Positions 1-7,434 of a DNA stretch of 21,660 nt are shown one piece after another. The DNA comes from Chryseobacterium gleum. GTDB taxonomy: Bacteria > Bacteroidota > Bacteroidia > Flavobacteriales_D > Crocinitomicaceae. The notes under the pieces are model-generated. The model was not told the origin of the DNA. It worked only from the letters and a program-made list of their open reading frames with translations, and did no database searches. How positions within the stretch are numbered: the stretch's first letter is position 1; every line of letters starts with the position of its first letter. A program made the position numbers and the translations under genes. Location: contig CAMCQW010000006.1 of the NCBI GenBank assembly GCA_945877045.1, forward strand, positions 1 to 21,660. Direction: 5' to 3'.

Positions 1-2
1 AT

Positions 3-332
3 GGAAAGTTTAAAGCGTATTCTCAATTGGATTATGAAATAAAAGAGACGGGGAAATATAAAAATGGAATTAAAACGGGCGCGTGGATAAACTATCATCC
101 TGGCGGAGTAATGCCGGCAGTAGTTTCTCACTATAAAAAAGGAAAGTTACACGGTGTTTGTATGCAATACGGCCGCAGTGGCGACATTATGAATGAAATT
201 CACTATAAAAACGGATTAAAAGACGGCCTCTTTTTGGTATATAACGCGAACCACAAAGTTGTTGTGAAAAAAATGTTCCGAAAAGGAAGGGAAATGAGGC
301 AGCTTGCTGCCGGCGATGCTTTTACACCGTAA
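3..332 (+). CDS. MORN-repeat protein, YwqK antitoxin-like family (5' end missing)
   Basis: The reading frame is open from base 3 to the TAA at 330-332, so the gene starts before the window; the TTG at base 27 is an internal codon. The visible part shows at least three degenerate MORN_2-type repeats of the pattern YKNG-x-x-x-G-x-x-x-x-Y, for example KYKNGIKTGAWINYHPGG, HYKKGKLHGVCMQYGRSG and HYKNGLKDGLFLVYNANH. Such repeats form small beta-hairpin units. Bacteroidota proteins of this kind are often annotated as antitoxin component YwqK family, although most are not part of a proven toxin-antitoxin pair and no toxin is visible here. The stop codon abuts the stop codon of the convergent RNase R gene with no bases between. 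Signal peptide and total length cannot be judged. Family assignment is fairly secure; function is unknown. Confidence 0.75.
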   Translation, partial: GKFKAYSQLDYEIKETGKYKNGIKTGAWINYHPGGVMPAVVSHYKKGKLHGVCMQYGRSGDIMNEIHYKNGLKDGLFLVYNANHKVVVKKMFRKGREMRQLAAGDAFTP

Positions 333-2471
333 TTATAGAACTAATTCTAAATCTATTTGTCTTTTCTTTGTGCTAACCTCGTAAATGCGCACTTTTACCA
401 AATCTCCAAAATTGAATTCTTTTTTATTTTTTGAGCCAATAACACGAAATTTTTCAGCGTCAAAAAAGTAACGATCACCAGGAATTCCCTGTAGAGCCAC
501 CATGCCTTCACAATTATTTTCAATCATTTTGACATAAAGACCATGTTCTGCAATACCCGAAATGAAGCCATCAAACTCCTCCCCGATTTTATCTTGTACA
601 AACAATGTTTGAAAATACTTGCCCGATTCTCTTTCTGCCTCTGCCGCTTTGCGTTCATTGCGTGAAATAAGCTTACACACATCGTCAAGTGTTTGGCCAT
701 ATTGATGAGGTCTTTTCGCCAACCGTGTCTCAAGTATTCGATGAACGATAAGATCTGCATACCGCCTAATGGGTGATGTGAAATGCGAATAATGGGTAAA
801 TGCTAAGCCAAAATGACCGATGTTTTGCGTCTCATACGTTGCTTTAGACATAGAGCGGATAATCATCGATTGAACGAGTGGAAATTCATTCTCTTTACGA
901 ATATCTTTCAATAAAGCGTTAATGTTTAGTGCAATTTTTTCGAGGCTCTGATAAGCAAGTTCGTGCCCAAACTTTTCTAAAAACAACTTTAAAAACCCAA
1001 TCTTTTCCGGGTCTGGTTTGTCGTGAACTCGGTAAATCATAGGAATGAGGTCTTTGTTACTGTTAGGTTTAGACAAAAACAGGGATACCCGTTTGTTCGC
1101 CAACAACATAAACTCTTCAATTAATTTATGCGCATCTTTCGATGTTTTAATAATTGTTTCTACGGGGTTGCCCTTTACATCTAATTTAAATCGCATTTCT
1201 TCCGATTCGATGTTTAATGCACCATTAGCCAATCGAGCACTTCTTAAAATTTTTGCTACACGGTCAATTTCTCTTATTTCAACCTGGAACTCATCTTCTT
1301 TGCCCTCTATTATTTCTTGTGCCTCCTCGTAGCTATACCTTCTATCTGAATGAATAACAGTTTTTCCAAACCATTCTTCTAATACCTCTCCTTTGGAGTC
1401 CAATTCAAATACAGCAGAAAAACTATATTTATCTTCGTGGGGACGAAGTGAACAAGCAATATTTGAAAGCTGTTCGGGAAGCATTGGAATAACTCGATCT
1501 ACTAAATAAACCGAGTTGGAGCGTTTGAGCGCTTCTTTATCCATGTTACTGCCAGGTCTAACGTAATGACTAACATCAGCAATATGTACCCCGAGTTCAA
1601 ATCGACCATTTTCAAGGGTCTTATAGGAGATTGCATCATCAAAATCTTTCGCGTCAAAAGGATCAATCGTAAAAGTTAATACTTTCCTAAAATCCCGCCT
1701 TTTTTCTATTTCAGCATTGTCAAGTTCTATGCTTACATATTCTGCTTCGTCTAATACTTCAGGGGGAAATACAGGGTCTATGCCTTGATTATACAATATG
1801 GAAAGCATTTCCACATCATTTGACCCAGGAAATCCCAATACAGCGACAACCTCTCCAAAAGGCATCTCAGCGCTTTGTGGCCAAACTGTAATTTTTACCA
1901 ATGCCTTAACGCCATTTGTTGCACCGTTTAGTTTATTATCAACAATCTTTATTTGTACGCCGGCCCGGGGATTATCAGGAATCAAGAGAACATTACCGCC
2001 TTTTATTTGAATGGTTCCAACAAATTGAGTTTTATCTCGCTCAATAATTTTTATTACAACTCCTTCGGGACGCCCTTTCCCAATATTTATTAAACGAACC
2101 TTCACCATGTCGTTATGCATGGCTTGACCTATATTATTGGGCGAAACGAAAACATCTTTTGTTTCGCCTGGCATTACGATGAATCCACTTCCCCTCTGTG
2201 TTAATTCAATTCGTCCCTCAAAGGTGTTTTTATCCTCCTCTAATTTAAAACTAACATGACTTGTTTGTTTTATTATATTTCTCTTGGCTAATTGTGTAAG
2301 GGTATCAAAGACTTGTTGCCTTAATGCGGGATTATTAGCATCAATCCTTGTGCAAATGTCTTTGTGGGTGAATTCTACCCCAAGGTTTTTTTCAAACACC
2401 TTCATTATGGTTGGTGTTAATCCTTTGGGTGATCCAGTGTTTTGTTTTTTCTTAAAGAATTTTTTAGGCAT
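333..2471 (-). CDS. rnr: Ribonuclease R, 3'-5' exoribonuclease
   Basis: This is a 712-residue RNase II superfamily exonuclease, which degrades structured RNA processively from the 3' end and takes part in RNA quality control. Domain order is complete: a basic N-terminus and winged-helix region (about 15-80), cold-shock/OB domains (about 85-225), the catalytic RNB domain (about 255-585) and a C-terminal S1 domain (about 630-712). The RNB metal-binding motif TIDPFDAKDFDDA supplies D270, D276, D278 and D279, matching the four-aspartate signature of the family; GVHIADVSHYV (294-304) is a second RNB landmark. The ATG at 2471 gives the MPKKFFKKK start. It lies 39 bp downstream of the stop of the T9SS gene on the same strand, so read-through from that gene is possible. 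An 8-bp inverted repeat covers the start codon (separate entry). The stop abuts that of the convergent MORN gene. Confidence 0.96.
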   Translation of the reverse strand: MPKKFFKKKQNTGSPKGLTPTIMKVFEKNLGVEFTHKDICTRIDANNPALRQQVFDTLTQLAKRNIIKQTSHVSFKLEEDKNTFEGRIELTQRGSGFIVMPGETKDVFVSPNNIGQAMHNDMVKVRLINIGKGRPEGVVIKIIERDKTQFVGTIQIKGGNVLLIPDNPRAGVQIKIVDNKLNGATNGVKALVKITVWPQSAEMPFGEVVAVLGFPGSNDVEMLSILYNQGIDPVFPPEVLDEAEYVSIELDNAEIEKRRDFRKVLTFTIDPFDAKDFDDAISYKTLENGRFELGVHIADVSHYVRPGSNMDKEALKRSNSVYLVDRVIPMLPEQLSNIACSLRPHEDKYSFSAVFELDSKGEVLEEWFGKTVIHSDRRYSYEEAQEIIEGKEDEFQVEIREIDRVAKILRSARLANGALNIESEEMRFKLDVKGNPVETIIKTSKDAHKLIEEFMLLANKRVSLFLSKPNSNKDLIPMIYRVHDKPDPEKIGFLKLFLEKFGHELAYQSLEKIALNINALLKDIRKENEFPLVQSMIIRSMSKATYETQNIGHFGLAFTHYSHFTSPIRRYADLIVHRILETRLAKRPHQYGQTLDDVCKLISRNERKAAEAERESGKYFQTLFVQDKIGEEFDGFISGIAEHGLYVKMIENNCEGMVALQGIPGDRYFFDAEKFRVIGSKNKKEFNFGDLVKVRIYEVSTKKRQIDLELVL

Positions 2472-2498
2472 TAGTTTATGTATAGCGAAGATGCCTAA
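2464..2498 (-). promoter_or_regulatory. Inverted repeat over the RNase R start codon
   Basis: On the minus strand TTAGGCAT (2498-2491) is followed, after 19 nt, by its perfect complement ATGCCTAA (2471-2464). The second arm is the RNase R start codon plus its first codons. In an rnr mRNA beginning upstream of 2498, the stem would pair the AUG. Neither side is followed by a T-run, so it does not look like a terminator. A regulatory role is inference only; the stem is short and the loop long. Confidence 0.4.
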
Positions 2499-2510
2499 TT
2501 AAAGAAAATA

Positions 2511-3260
2511 TTAGTGTCGAATTATCACTTTTCTATTAAAAGATTTTACACCAGCCCCTTCGAAACTAATTATATAAACGCCACTTTTTATATCAGTAAC
2601 ATCTATTTTTTTGTTAGAAGAGACGGTCTCTTTCAATATTAAATTACCTAGCACATCTACCATTTTCATAGTGACAGTTTCAGCTCCGTTTAGTGTAATG
2701 TTAATATAATCTGATGCAGGATTAGGAACGATTGTAACACTGACAGGCTCTTTAACTGGCTTTATCGCAGCAGTAAATTCAACGATTAAATCAACAGAGT
2801 CAGTATAATTTACCCCATCGTCTGATATATAATACCTGTAATGAGAAGTTGATGTACTTATGTCTTCGGGATCTATAGAAGCTTTCATCTTGCCGTATTC
2901 CCCATCGTTGATGGCAAATAAAACACCAACACTTCCTGGAGTTGTCCAAGGATTCGTGTTCATTTGACCAGAAGAAAAACAAGTTCCACCAAAAGGATCG
3001 GTTCCATGACCCCAACATAATCCATCCGTCCATCCAGCACCAACTGAAATTTTCTTTCTAGTAACTCGCCATTGATGAGCTTGTCCCGTGTTATTGAATA
3101 CATCAAAAGGAACATCAAAACTTAGGTTAGATGTTGCAACGACAGTATAAACTCCTCCCGAAAGCTCTGTTGCTTGGCCGTCGATCATGATGCTTATTCC
3201 GTCTTGAGCGCTAAGCCCACCGAAAATGGAAAGAAATAATAATAGTACTAATTTTTTCAT
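2511..3260 (-). CDS. Secreted protein with T9SS type A sorting domain
   Basis: This 249-residue protein has a clear signal peptide (MKKLVLLLFLSIFGGLSAQ) and a C-terminal T9SS type A domain of about 75 residues (174-249) starting at VTIVPNPASDYINITL and ending in IIRH, so it is probably exported across the outer membrane and attached to the surface or released. The central part (about 20-165) looks like a beta-sandwich. It contains HQWRVTRKK and two cysteines, C82 (GLCWGHG) and C94 (GTCFSSG), the only cysteines in the mature chain and likely to form a disulfide. I do not recognise an enzyme and assign no function. It is divergent from the TlpA/DUF6029/Omp28 operon, with a TAnnTTTG box for each direction in the shared 131-bp intergenic region, and lies 39 bp upstream of rnr on the same strand. 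Confidence 0.85.
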   Translation of the reverse strand: MKKLVLLLFLSIFGGLSAQDGISIMIDGQATELSGGVYTVVATSNLSFDVPFDVFNNTGQAHQWRVTRKKISVGAGWTDGLCWGHGTDPFGGTCFSSGQMNTNPWTTPGSVGVLFAINDGEYGKMKASIDPEDISTSTSHYRYYISDDGVNYTDSVDLIVEFTAAIKPVKEPVSVTIVPNPASDYINITLNGAETVTMKMVDVLGNLILKETVSSNKKIDVTDIKSGVYIISFEGAGVKSFNRKVIIRH

Positions 3261-3281
3261 CTTTCAAAGATATGTTAAAAA

Positions 3282-3289
3282 CAAATATA
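3282..3289 (-). promoter_or_regulatory. Candidate Bacteroidota -7 promoter box (TATATTTG)
   Basis: The minus strand reads TATATTTG, an exact match to the TAnnTTTG consensus, ending 21 nt before the ATG of the T9SS gene at 3260. A TTTTG lies 13 nt further upstream, which is closer than the usual -33 element. It would give a short leader of roughly 15 nt. Confidence 0.55.
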
Positions 3290-3342
3290 ATGCAATTTTG
3301 CGCAAAATATAACAGGAAGACAATTATTTAATTTACTTCATG

Positions 3343-3350
3343 TATATTTG
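3343..3350 (+). promoter_or_regulatory. Candidate Bacteroidota -7 promoter box (TATATTTG)
   Basis: This exact TAnnTTTG match lies 41 nt before the ATG at 3392 of the TlpA-like gene and is the likely promoter for the three-gene operon 3392-6515. No clear -33 TTG is seen at the expected distance. It is back to back with the minus-strand box at 3282-3289. Confidence 0.5.
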
Positions 3351-3391
3351 AATCGGCAAGATTATTGACTATAACGGCAAAAAGCACAAAA

Positions 3392-3904
3392 ATGATTAAG
3401 AAACTATTTTTTATAATTAACATTCTAGTATTACCAACGGTTGCATACCTTCAAACCATTGAAGGCATTGACACGAAGCAGCTCCCATCAGTAAATTTGA
3501 AAGACATGGGGGGCAAGGCAGTTAACACTTCAAGCCTTGGATTCACCGGACCAGTTGTTATTAGTTTTTGGGCAACTTGGTGTGCTCCATGTAAGAAAGA
3601 ACTAAATGCTATAAATGATATTTATGAAACTTGGCAAGAGGAAACGGGGGTTAACTTAGTAGCCGTTTCTATCGACGATGAGAAAACAAAGAGTCAAGTG
3701 CCGGTATATGTAAATGGAAAAGCTTGGGATTTTTTAGTATTAATGGATCCAAACGGTGACTTTAAACGTGCGATGGGTGTTAATAACGTTCCTCATACAT
3801 TCTTGGTTGATCAATCAGGAAACATAGTTTATTCTCATAATAATTATGCGCCGGGAGATGAAGAAAAACTATATGCCGAAATAAAAAAACTGACAAATAA
3901 ATAA
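3392..3904 (+). CDS. TlpA-like periplasmic thiol-disulfide oxidoreductase
   Basis: I take the ATG at 3392 rather than the upstream in-frame TTG at 3365, because it begins directly with a signal peptide (MIKKLFFIINILVLPTVAYLQ). The product is 170 residues. The thioredoxin-fold core shows FWATWCAPCKKE with the redox pair C64-x-x-C67, the two only cysteines of the protein, and a cis-proline loop at VPHTFLVD (P134). This is the TlpA/ResA/AhpC-TSA-like class of exported thioredoxins, which usually reduce or exchange disulfides on the outer side of the inner membrane. There is no membrane anchor or lipobox beyond the signal peptide, so a soluble periplasmic protein is likely. The TAA stop overlaps the next ATG by one base (TAATG), pointing to translational coupling with the DUF6029 barrel gene. 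The natural partner is unknown; the two downstream proteins are the best candidates from context. Confidence 0.9.
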   Translation: MIKKLFFIINILVLPTVAYLQTIEGIDTKQLPSVNLKDMGGKAVNTSSLGFTGPVVISFWATWCAPCKKELNAINDIYETWQEETGVNLVAVSIDDEKTKSQVPVYVNGKAWDFLVLMDPNGDFKRAMGVNNVPHTFLVDQSGNIVYSHNNYAPGDEEKLYAEIKKLTNK

Positions 3905-5577
3905 TGCCTTTTATGTTAAAAACGGTTATTTTATCCGCATTATTTCTTTTGCCGAACATTCTATTTAGTCAAGGGAATTTTACAGGAAACGTAGAAAGTA
4001 TTTTTCAATATCTCAATTCAGACACTGTTATTAATGCCAATCAGCCTCCCTCAAAAGGATTGCTAAATTCCTATATGAATGTCTTTTATACGAACAAAGG
4101 ATTTAAGGCAGGCATGCGTGTTGAATCGTATTTACCGAGAATACAAGGCTACCCAAATAGATTCGATGGAACGGGTATCGGAATGCGGTATATTGGCTAT
4201 GCGAATGATTTTATTGATGTTACCCTAGGCTCCTTCTATGAGCAATTTGGAAGCGGACTTTCTTTCCGTGCTTATGAAGACAGGTCTTTGGGGTATGATA
4301 ATTTAATGGATGGAGCACGCGTAATTATCCGCCCGGCAAAAGGGGTCGTTCTGAAGGGAGTATATGGTTATCAGCGCTTGTCTTTTCAAAAAGGCGCAAT
4401 TGTTCACGGAGAAGGAATCGTCAGGGGCTTTGATGGAGAAATCCATTTAAATGAGACCTTTAAAAAATTAGAGAAGTGGCCTTTAGACGTTGTGTTAGGC
4501 GCCTCTTTTGTAAGTAAGTATCAAGCTGATGACGATGACGCACTAATATTACCAGAAAATGTTGGCGCTTATGGAGGACGTGCAAAACTAAGATATAAAA
4601 ACTTTTATTTGGACGGAGAATACATTCTTAAAGAGCAAGATCCTTCGAGTGACAATAATAAAATTTATAACTACGGCCATGCCGCGGTCTTTAATTTAAG
4701 TTACACAAAAAAAGGATTGGGCGTTTTAATATCTGGAAAATCCGTTGATAATATGAGCTACCGTTCTGACCGAAATAAAGACTTACAAGATGTTTTTATC
4801 AATTATCTTCCTTCTCTTAACAAAACCCACACGTATAATTTAGTGGCAACATTGTATCCATATGCAACTCAGCCTTTAGGAGAGGTCGCGTTTCAAGCAG
4901 ATGTTTTATATACCTTTAAGAAAAAATCAAAAATCGGAGGTAAATACGGCACAACAATAGGCGGAAACTTTTCAAATACCTATAGGCCCATGCAACATAC
5001 AAGTACCATAAACCCAATGGATTCAACAGGTGTTACGTATACATCCGGTTTATTTGACATGAGTGATAGCTTATATTGGCAAGATATTAATTTTAATATC
5101 TCAAAAAAGTTTTCTTCGAAGTTTAGTCTCATCTTGAGCTACTATAACATTAAGATAAATAACGATGTTGCCAAAATATCAAATGATTCTAAAGGAATTA
5201 TTCATGCCAATATCGGCGTACTTGAGGTCGCTTATAAAATAAATTCTAAACATGCTCTTCGAGCAGAAGTTCAAGGATTAATTGTAGAAAAGGAAGACGG
5301 ACAAATTAAAGATAAAGGGAATTGGTTTACTGGTTTAATAGAGTATACGATTTCACCATCTTGGTTTTTTAGTTTCATGAATCAATATAATTATGGAAAT
5401 CCTGAACCAACAAAACGGGTCAACTATCCAATTTTTACTTGTGGTTTTATTAAAGATGCAACACGTTTAACAGCATCATACGGCCGACAAAGGGCAGGAT
5501 TATTTTGTGTGGGTGGTGTTTGTCGTTTTGTTCCTGCATCGAATGGTTTAACCCTCAGTTTTACACAAAGTTTTTAA
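3904..5577 (+). CDS. DUF6029-like outer-membrane beta-barrel protein
   Basis: The product has 557 residues with a signal peptide (MLKTVILSALFLLPNILFSQ from the alternative ATG at 3913; the ATG at 3904 adds MPF). The rest alternates hydrophobic and polar residues with many aromatic residues and ends in LTLSFTQSF, the terminal phenylalanine typical of outer-membrane barrels. I recognise the layout as the Bacteroidota DUF6029 family, mainly because such barrels sit between a TlpA-like gene and an Omp28-like gene. The mature protein has only three cysteines, all near the C-terminus: C513 (FTCGF), C535 and C540 (FCVGGVC), probably in or next to the last extracellular or periplasmic loop. There is no TonB box or plug domain evident, so a TonB-dependent transporter is unlikely. 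Its substrate is unknown. It starts inside the TlpA stop and ends two bases before the lipoprotein ATG. Confidence 0.8.
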   Translation: MPFMLKTVILSALFLLPNILFSQGNFTGNVESIFQYLNSDTVINANQPPSKGLLNSYMNVFYTNKGFKAGMRVESYLPRIQGYPNRFDGTGIGMRYIGYANDFIDVTLGSFYEQFGSGLSFRAYEDRSLGYDNLMDGARVIIRPAKGVVLKGVYGYQRLSFQKGAIVHGEGIVRGFDGEIHLNETFKKLEKWPLDVVLGASFVSKYQADDDDALILPENVGAYGGRAKLRYKNFYLDGEYILKEQDPSSDNNKIYNYGHAAVFNLSYTKKGLGVLISGKSVDNMSYRSDRNKDLQDVFINYLPSLNKTHTYNLVATLYPYATQPLGEVAFQADVLYTFKKKSKIGGKYGTTIGGNFSNTYRPMQHTSTINPMDSTGVTYTSGLFDMSDSLYWQDINFNISKKFSSKFSLILSYYNIKINNDVAKISNDSKGIIHANIGVLEVAYKINSKHALRAEVQGLIVEKEDGQIKDKGNWFTGLIEYTISPSWFFSFMNQYNYGNPEPTKRVNYPIFTCGFIKDATRLTASYGRQRAGLFCVGGVCRFVPASNGLTLSFTQSF

Positions 5578-5579
5578 TT

Positions 5580-6515
5580 ATGCTACGATACTTCTTTTCA
5601 GCTGTTCTATGCGCCATGATGTTTTTGAATTCTTGCGACCACATAGAAAGACCATATGTTACCAACACCACCCTAGACTTGGATACGACACTATATCCTG
5701 GGAATTGGAGCGATTATCTTGCAAATGAATGGCCAGTATTCCTTCCTAACACTAATTTGTATCGAAACGTATTAATTGAGGATTATACCGGGCACAAATG
5801 CGTTTTTTGTCCTGCCGCGGCTTACCTCGCTCATGCGCTACATGAAGCAAACCCAACGCGTGTTTTTACGGCATCCATTCATGCTGGCCCACAAGGAATT
5901 GGGGACTTTCAAACGGTTTCTCCTCCCGATTATCCAATTGATTTTACGAATTTACAAGGTTTAGGCATAGCCACTTATTTTGGAACGAATGATGGTGGTT
6001 TTTCGGGAAATCCAAGAGGGACAGTAAATCGCAGGAATAATGGAACTATTTTCCAAAGTCCCACTCAGTGGACAAGTATGACCAATACGATGTTGTCTGA
6101 AAATACCATTAAGGTTTCTATGCAATCTGCCCTCAATTATTATCCAGTGACAAAAGGTGCCTTTTTACACCTTGAGATTGAAAAGACAGATCTTAATTTA
6201 ACAAATGAATTAGGCGTTGTTGTATACATCATCGAAGATTCGCTTGTCGGCGATCAAAAAATGAGCGACAATTCACATAATTCATCCTACATCCATCGAG
6301 ATATTCATCGGGGAAACTTAAACAATCAATCATTTGGAAGGGTGCTGAATACGCAAGACCTATTAAATGGAAAGTATTATATTAATTATAGCTTTCTGGT
6401 TCCTAATCAGCTAGACGGCGCGTTTAATGCGGATAATATGCATGTGCTTGCTTATGTTTATGATCGAACCACTTGGGAAATCTATCAAGTAATTAAACAA
6501 AAAATAACTCCATAA
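5580..6515 (+). CDS. Omp28-related lipoprotein with CxxC motif
   Basis: I place the start at ATG 5580, two bases after the upstream TAA; an upstream in-frame ATG at 5505 would add 25 residues read from the barrel gene. From 5580 the product is 311 residues and opens with a lipoprotein signal peptide whose lipobox FLNSC gives lipidated C19. The family hallmark is VLIEDYTGHKCVFCPAAAYL with C74-x-x-C77, a thioredoxin-like CxxC placed as in the Omp28 family of Bacteroidota outer-membrane lipoproteins. No other cysteine occurs in the mature chain. A C-terminal beta-rich part (about 165-311) follows. Omp28 of Porphyromonas gingivalis is a surface lipoprotein once proposed to be an adhesin; a redox role is suggested only by the CxxC and by the TlpA gene in the same operon. 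The gene is followed at once by a terminator hairpin. Confidence 0.85.
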   Translation: MLRYFFSAVLCAMMFLNSCDHIERPYVTNTTLDLDTTLYPGNWSDYLANEWPVFLPNTNLYRNVLIEDYTGHKCVFCPAAAYLAHALHEANPTRVFTASIHAGPQGIGDFQTVSPPDYPIDFTNLQGLGIATYFGTNDGGFSGNPRGTVNRRNNGTIFQSPTQWTSMTNTMLSENTIKVSMQSALNYYPVTKGAFLHLEIEKTDLNLTNELGVVVYIIEDSLVGDQKMSDNSHNSSYIHRDIHRGNLNNQSFGRVLNTQDLLNGKYYINYSFLVPNQLDGAFNADNMHVLAYVYDRTTWEIYQVIKQKITP

Positions 6516-6517
6516 AA

Positions 6518-6537
6518 AAAAGGGGTCTCCCCCTTTT
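6518..6537. terminator. Bidirectional rho-independent terminator
   Basis: AAAAGGGG-TCTC-CCCCTTTT forms an 8-bp stem with a 4-nt loop between two convergent genes. Read on the minus strand, the stem runs into eight consecutive T residues, making it strong for the T9SS gene 6562-7314. Read on the plus strand, the T-run is part of the stem and is followed by CTT, so it should also end the TlpA/DUF6029/Omp28 transcript. Confidence 0.85.
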
Positions 6538-6561
6538 CTTAAAATTATAACAAACAGAAAT

Positions 6562-7314
6562 TTATTCTACAATAAATTTAATGTTTTCAATTCCACCTTC
6601 ATAACTTACAGAAGCGAAATAAATACCAGCGTTTATTCCAGTTAAATCAAAAGAACAAGTTGTTGAACCTTTTAATTGTTTCTGAGAAATAACCTTTCCT
6701 TCAATATTACTAATTGAAACAGCTGAAGCATTCATTGACTCAGTAATTCCTTTGATATTAATAATGCCATTAGATGGGTTTGGATGAATGGTTAATGGAG
6801 CAATAATCCCTTCAATTAAGCCAGCATTACCAATGATGATTTTATATCCACCGAATGAAGCCGGTTGGGTAACAGGGGTAGGAGGCAAACCTGGAAAAAG
6901 AACAATTAAAACAGTTGCGTCAATTTCAATGGTAATGGGATACGTTCCATTTACACCACTAATTCCATATACATTAGCACATCCATTAGCGCCTCCATTG
7001 TAGGTGCAATTGTTGTTACAAACGTAGTTATATCCAGCAGGCAAACCCGCAACATTCGTTACAGTAAAGCTTTGAATGGCAGAACCAACAAATTGTCCAG
7101 AAGGATCTAAATCAACGGTTACTGTAGAAGGAACCTTGAAGTTTAAATCCGTTGAATAAGCAACATTAGCAGTAGCCCAAGGCAAATTTTGTGTGGTGTC
7201 TGGCCAAACACCAAAGGATGAATCTTGAAAATTCACACCAGGAGTACAAGATTGCGCTGATGCATTATAAGCACCAAATACAACAAGCATTAAACAAAGT
7301 AAAGTTTTTTTCAT
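6562..7314 (-). CDS. Secreted protein with T9SS type A sorting domain
   Basis: The ATG at 7314 is chosen because it starts a signal peptide (MKKTLLCLMLVVFGAYNASAQ); the open frame upstream to 7413 crosses the promoter box and is not expected to be translated. The 250-residue product has a beta-rich body (about 21-165) and a C-terminal T9SS type A domain (174-250) beginning LTIHPNPSNGIINIKG. The body holds C23 and a cluster NYVCNNNCTYNGGANGC (C99, C103, C112) before NGTYPITIEI, a pattern I recall in other Bacteroidota secreted proteins where it closes an immunoglobulin-like repeat; C220 lies in the sorting domain. Disulfides are therefore likely. No enzyme motif is seen and the function is unknown. 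It is convergent with the Omp28 lipoprotein gene and shares its terminator. Confidence 0.85.
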   Translation of the reverse strand: MKKTLLCLMLVVFGAYNASAQSCTPGVNFQDSSFGVWPDTTQNLPWATANVAYSTDLNFKVPSTVTVDLDPSGQFVGSAIQSFTVTNVAGLPAGYNYVCNNNCTYNGGANGCANVYGISGVNGTYPITIEIDATVLIVLFPGLPPTPVTQPASFGGYKIIIGNAGLIEGIIAPLTIHPNPSNGIINIKGITESMNASAVSISNIEGKVISQKQLKGSTTCSFDLTGINAGIYFASVSYEGGIENIKFIVE

Positions 7315-7341
7315 AATAAGATTTTTATAGGTTTGTAATGT

Positions 7342-7349
7342 CAAATATA
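7342..7349 (-). promoter_or_regulatory. Candidate Bacteroidota -7 promoter box (TATATTTG)
   Basis: The minus strand reads TATATTTG, an exact TAnnTTTG match ending 27 nt before the ATG at 7314. It supports the choice of that start over the longer open frame. Confidence 0.55.
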
Positions 7350-7422
7350 AAACAATTATATTAAATATTTTTGTTGCACCTAATTTCCAAGCTACCAGAC
7401 ATGTTATTGACAAGTAAAACTA

Positions 7423-7430
7423 TAACTTTG
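7423..7430 (+). promoter_or_regulatory. Candidate Bacteroidota -7 promoter box (TAACTTTG), unusually close to the start codon
   Basis: This exact TAnnTTTG match ends only 4 nt before the ATG at 7435 of the DUF4286 gene. A TTG lies 13 nt upstream of it (7407-7409). If used, transcription would start at or within a few bases of the ATG, giving a leaderless mRNA for DUF4286-rsmA. Confidence 0.5.
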
Positions 7431-7434
7431 CACT

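Noticed and set aside
27..332. Complete small gene starting at TTG 27
   Set aside because: The frame is open upstream to the window edge and the repeat pattern continues; treated as a 5'-truncated gene.
1045..2502. Several open frames antisense to RNase R (1045-1332, 1798-2010, 2284-2502)
   Set aside because: They lie wholly or mostly opposite a well-conserved gene and show no recognisable protein features; shadows of the real frame.
3365..3391. TTG start at 3365 for the TlpA-like gene
   Set aside because: It adds nine polar residues before a normal signal peptide that begins at ATG 3392.
5505..5579. Start at ATG 5505 for the Omp28-like lipoprotein, overlapping the barrel gene
   Set aside because: The lipoprotein signal peptide begins exactly at ATG 5580; the extra residues are the barrel coding sequence read in another frame.
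7315..7413. N-terminal extension of the T9SS gene to 7413
   Set aside because: It crosses the candidate -7 box and precedes a clean signal peptide starting at 7314.
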